From the NCBI GenBank assembly GCA_028875135.1, contig JAPPFQ010000248.1, positions 1-7,020 of the forward strand: 7,020 bases of DNA. Reading direction: 5' to 3'. Numbering within the stretch: position 1 is the first letter of the stretch; the number at the start of each line of letters is the position of its first letter. The stretch comes from Acidobacteriota bacterium (lineage in GTDB: Bacteria > Acidobacteriota > Terriglobia > Versatilivoradales > Versatilivoraceae). The translations under genes were made by a program, and so were the position numbers. The notes beneath the pieces are model-generated. The model ran no database searches and was not told the DNA's origin. It saw nothing but the letters and a program-made list of their open reading frames with translations. Positions 5,001 to 7,020 of the stretch are shown one piece after another.

Positions 5001-7020
5001 ATGCGACTGCAACTCCACACCGCGCCCGCCCGTCGAACGGGCCTGATTTTGCTCTACCTGTCCTTGGGGCTGCTCGTCCTGCCGGCCGCCTTGCGCCCGA
5101 GTTCGGCCGGGGCTGACCGAAACGAACCCAACACCCTCCAGCAACTCAAAAACCGATGGCCGACCGTTTCCTCACGGGTGGTCGGCGCCCCCGACCCACC
5201 CCCTCCCTACCGGGTGGTGCGGACCTTCCCCAGGCTCTCGCTGACCAACCCGGTGGTGGCGGTGAAAGAGCCGGGAAGCCGAAGCTTGTGGTTCATCGAC
5301 CAGGATCCCGGGAAGGCGGAACCGCGCCTGTGCCGGACCATCGGGGATGCTGCCGACGGCGCCTACGAGGTCCTGCACCACTTCGGAAAGTCCCTGGCCT
5401 ACAGCATCGCCTTTCATCCGGCCTTCGAGGAAAACGGCCATCTCTTCATCGGCAGCAACGACCGGGTGGCGGACGGCGACAAGCGCGTTCGCATCACCCG
5501 CTATCGAGTGGACCGCACCCCGCCCCACCATTTTCATTCCGACTCGGCTGAGGTGATCATCGAGTGGGAGTCCAACGGACACGACGGCGCCGCCATCGCC
5601 TTCAGTCCCGAGGGCCTGATGTACGTCACCTCCGGCGACGGGACCAGCGATTCCGACACCAACCTCAAGGGCCAGGGACTCGATCATCTGCTTTCCAAGG
5701 TTCTGCGGATCGACGTCGACCGCCCGGACCCGGGGCGCCTCTACTCGGTGCCCCCGGACAATCCCTTCGTCGCAATGGAGGGAGCCCGCCCCGAAACCTG
5801 GGCCTACGGATTTCGCAACCCCTGGCGCATGTCGGTGGACCCCGGGACCGGGCATCTCTGGGTGGGGAACAACGGACAGGACCTCTGGGAACAGGTCTAC
5901 CTGGTGGAACGGGGAGCCAACTACGGCTGGAGCGTCTACGAGGGCAGCCACATCTTCTACGCCAACCGTGAACTGGGACCCACCCCGGTCTCCAAACCCC
6001 TGCTGGAACACCCCCACTCCGAAGCCCGTTCCATGACCGGCGGCCTGGTCTACCATGGCTCCAGGTTCCCGGAACTGCAGGGAGCCTACATCTACGGCGA
6101 CCATTCCACCGGCAAGATCTGGGGCGCCAGGGTGGAGGGCCGGAAGGTCGTCTGGCACAAGGAACTGGCCGATACCTCCCTGGCCATCGTCGCCTTCGAG
6201 GTGGACGCTGACGGCAACCTGCTGGTGCTCGACTATCGAGACAAGGGAAAGGGGGGCTTCTACTCCCTGGAAGTCAACGACGCCCCTGACAGCAGCGACC
6301 GCTTCCCCCGGCGCCTGAGCCAAACCGGGTTGTTTGCCTCGGTCGCAGGCCACCGCCTGGCACCCGGCATGATCCCCTACTCGGTGAACGCCCCCCTGTG
6401 GTCGGACGGCGCCTTCAAGGAACGGTCGCTCTACCTGCCGCCGGCCGACAGGCGGGACGAAGGCCCGAGCCAAGCTGGCGCAGGCATGACCTCCAACGTC
6501 GGCTGGAGCTTCCCGGACCGGACTGTCCTGGTCAAGTCCTTCGGATTCGACTCGGGAAATGGCGGCGCCGGCCAGCGGCGCTGGGTCGAGACCCGCTTGC
6601 TGACCCGGCAGCAGGGCGAATGGGTCGGTTATTCCTATGCCTGGAACCGGGAACAGACCGAAGCCCACCTGGTTGGGAGCGAAGGACGGGATGCGTCGGT
6701 CGAGATCGGCCCGGCAGACGGAGAGAAGCGCCGGCTGGACTGGCGCTTCCCCAGCCGCAGCGAGTGCATGGTCTGCCATAGCCGGGCCGCCAACTTCGTC
6801 CTGGGACTGTCGACGCTCCAGATGAACAAGGAACACGACTATGGAGGGGTGACGGCCAACCAGTTGGAGGCGCTGCACTACCTGGGGGTGTTGGAGCCGG
6901 CCTGGTCGGACGAAGACAAGCAGTCCCTGAGGAAGGCTCTGCAAGAAAGCGGGGTTAACCGCTACCGGCTGGACTCGCGGGTGAAGGAAATCACGGCCGC
7001 CGATGCCAGCCGGGCGGTGT
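5001..7020 (+). CDS. Secreted PQQ-dependent sugar dehydrogenase fused to a heme c domain (3' end cut by window)
   Basis: The frame stays open from ATG 5001 to the window end (673 codons, no stop). Residues 1 to about 37 look like a Sec signal peptide: an Arg-containing start, the hydrophobic stretch GLILLYLSLGLLVL, and a likely cut after SSAGA; there is no lipobox Cys. Residues about 45-426 form a soluble-glucose-dehydrogenase/sorbosone-dehydrogenase-type beta-propeller. H194 in GHDGAAIAFSPEG matches the catalytic-base His motif, and R272 in YGFRNPW and GANYGW are family signatures. From about 440 the sequence matches the SO2930-like cytochrome family (NAPLWSDGAFKE from 463, VGYSYAWNREQTEA), with one CMVCH heme motif at 589-593. 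A second CxxCH would be expected beyond the window. The inferred role is periplasmic oxidation of a sugar or alcohol with electrons passed to the attached heme. Its ribosome binding site is weak (GGGA just before the ATG), fitting translational coupling to the upstream hydrolase gene. Confidence 0.88.
   Translation, partial: MRLQLHTAPARRTGLILLYLSLGLLVLPAALRPSSAGADRNEPNTLQQLKNRWPTVSSRVVGAPDPPPPYRVVRTFPRLSLTNPVVAVKEPGSRSLWFIDQDPGKAEPRLCRTIGDAADGAYEVLHHFGKSLAYSIAFHPAFEENGHLFIGSNDRVADGDKRVRITRYRVDRTPPHHFHSDSAEVIIEWESNGHDGAAIAFSPEGLMYVTSGDGTSDSDTNLKGQGLDHLLSKVLRIDVDRPDPGRLYSVPPDNPFVAMEGARPETWAYGFRNPWRMSVDPGTGHLWVGNNGQDLWEQVYLVERGANYGWSVYEGSHIFYANRELGPTPVSKPLLEHPHSEARSMTGGLVYHGSRFPELQGAYIYGDHSTGKIWGARVEGRKVVWHKELADTSLAIVAFEVDADGNLLVLDYRDKGKGGFYSLEVNDAPDSSDRFPRRLSQTGLFASVAGHRLAPGMIPYSVNAPLWSDGAFKERSLYLPPADRRDEGPSQAGAGMTSNVGWSFPDRTVLVKSFGFDSGNGGAGQRRWVETRLLTRQQGEWVGYSYAWNREQTEAHLVGSEGRDASVEIGPADGEKRRLDWRFPSRSECMVCHSRAANFVLGLSTLQMNKEHDYGGVTANQLEALHYLGVLEPAWSDEDKQSLRKALQESGVNRYRLDSRVKEITAADASRAV

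Noticed and set aside
5172..6944. 590-codon open frame on the minus strand opposite the PQQ dehydrogenase
   Set aside because: The sense frame shows a signal peptide, propeller motifs and a heme motif. The antisense frame has none.

Overview
The window is high-GC bacterial DNA carrying six genes, all on the + strand, arranged as two blocks and interrupted by two AT-richer, repeat-bearing intergenic stretches. GC-rich third codon positions, purine-rich ribosome binding sites and degenerate short-word intergenic repeats (CCACGAAGG, CAGGAT and GCGAATGG types) fit a large-genome heterotroph such as Acidobacteriota, or less likely Planctomycetota or Verrucomicrobiota. No marker gene is present, so the taxonomic suggestion is inference only.

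Layout. Positions 1-663 hold no convincing gene. They contain a nested repeat block at about 9-441: a direct repeat pair on the outside, a 10-nt-period array, and two inverted 36-nt arms built on a 9-nt CAGGATNNN period. Next come an SDR oxidoreductase (664-1422) and a small VOC/glyoxalase-fold protein (1441-1818), closely spaced and probably co-transcribed. The 291-nt gap at 1819-2109 holds a second repeat block with overlapping hairpins. After it follow an RraA-family aldolase-like protein (GTG start at 2110, to 2853), a DUF2961/GH172-type protein (2956-4026), a nitrilase-superfamily C-N hydrolase (4124-4984), and, 16 nt after its stop, a secreted PQQ-type sugar dehydrogenase fused to a heme-c domain (5001 to beyond 7020, cut by the window edge).

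How the genes may work together. The set looks like an accessory catabolic cluster: a periplasmic sugar/alcohol oxidation enzyme with a built-in cytochrome, a glycan-active GH172 protein, an amide/nitrile hydrolase, an oxo-acid aldolase relative, and a redox plus VOC pair. No transporter or regulator is visible and substrates cannot be read from the sequence. The individual protein families are known. The less explained parts are the nested repeat block, a G-quadruplex-forming G8 tract inside the start of the GH172 gene, and structured intergenic RNA segments.
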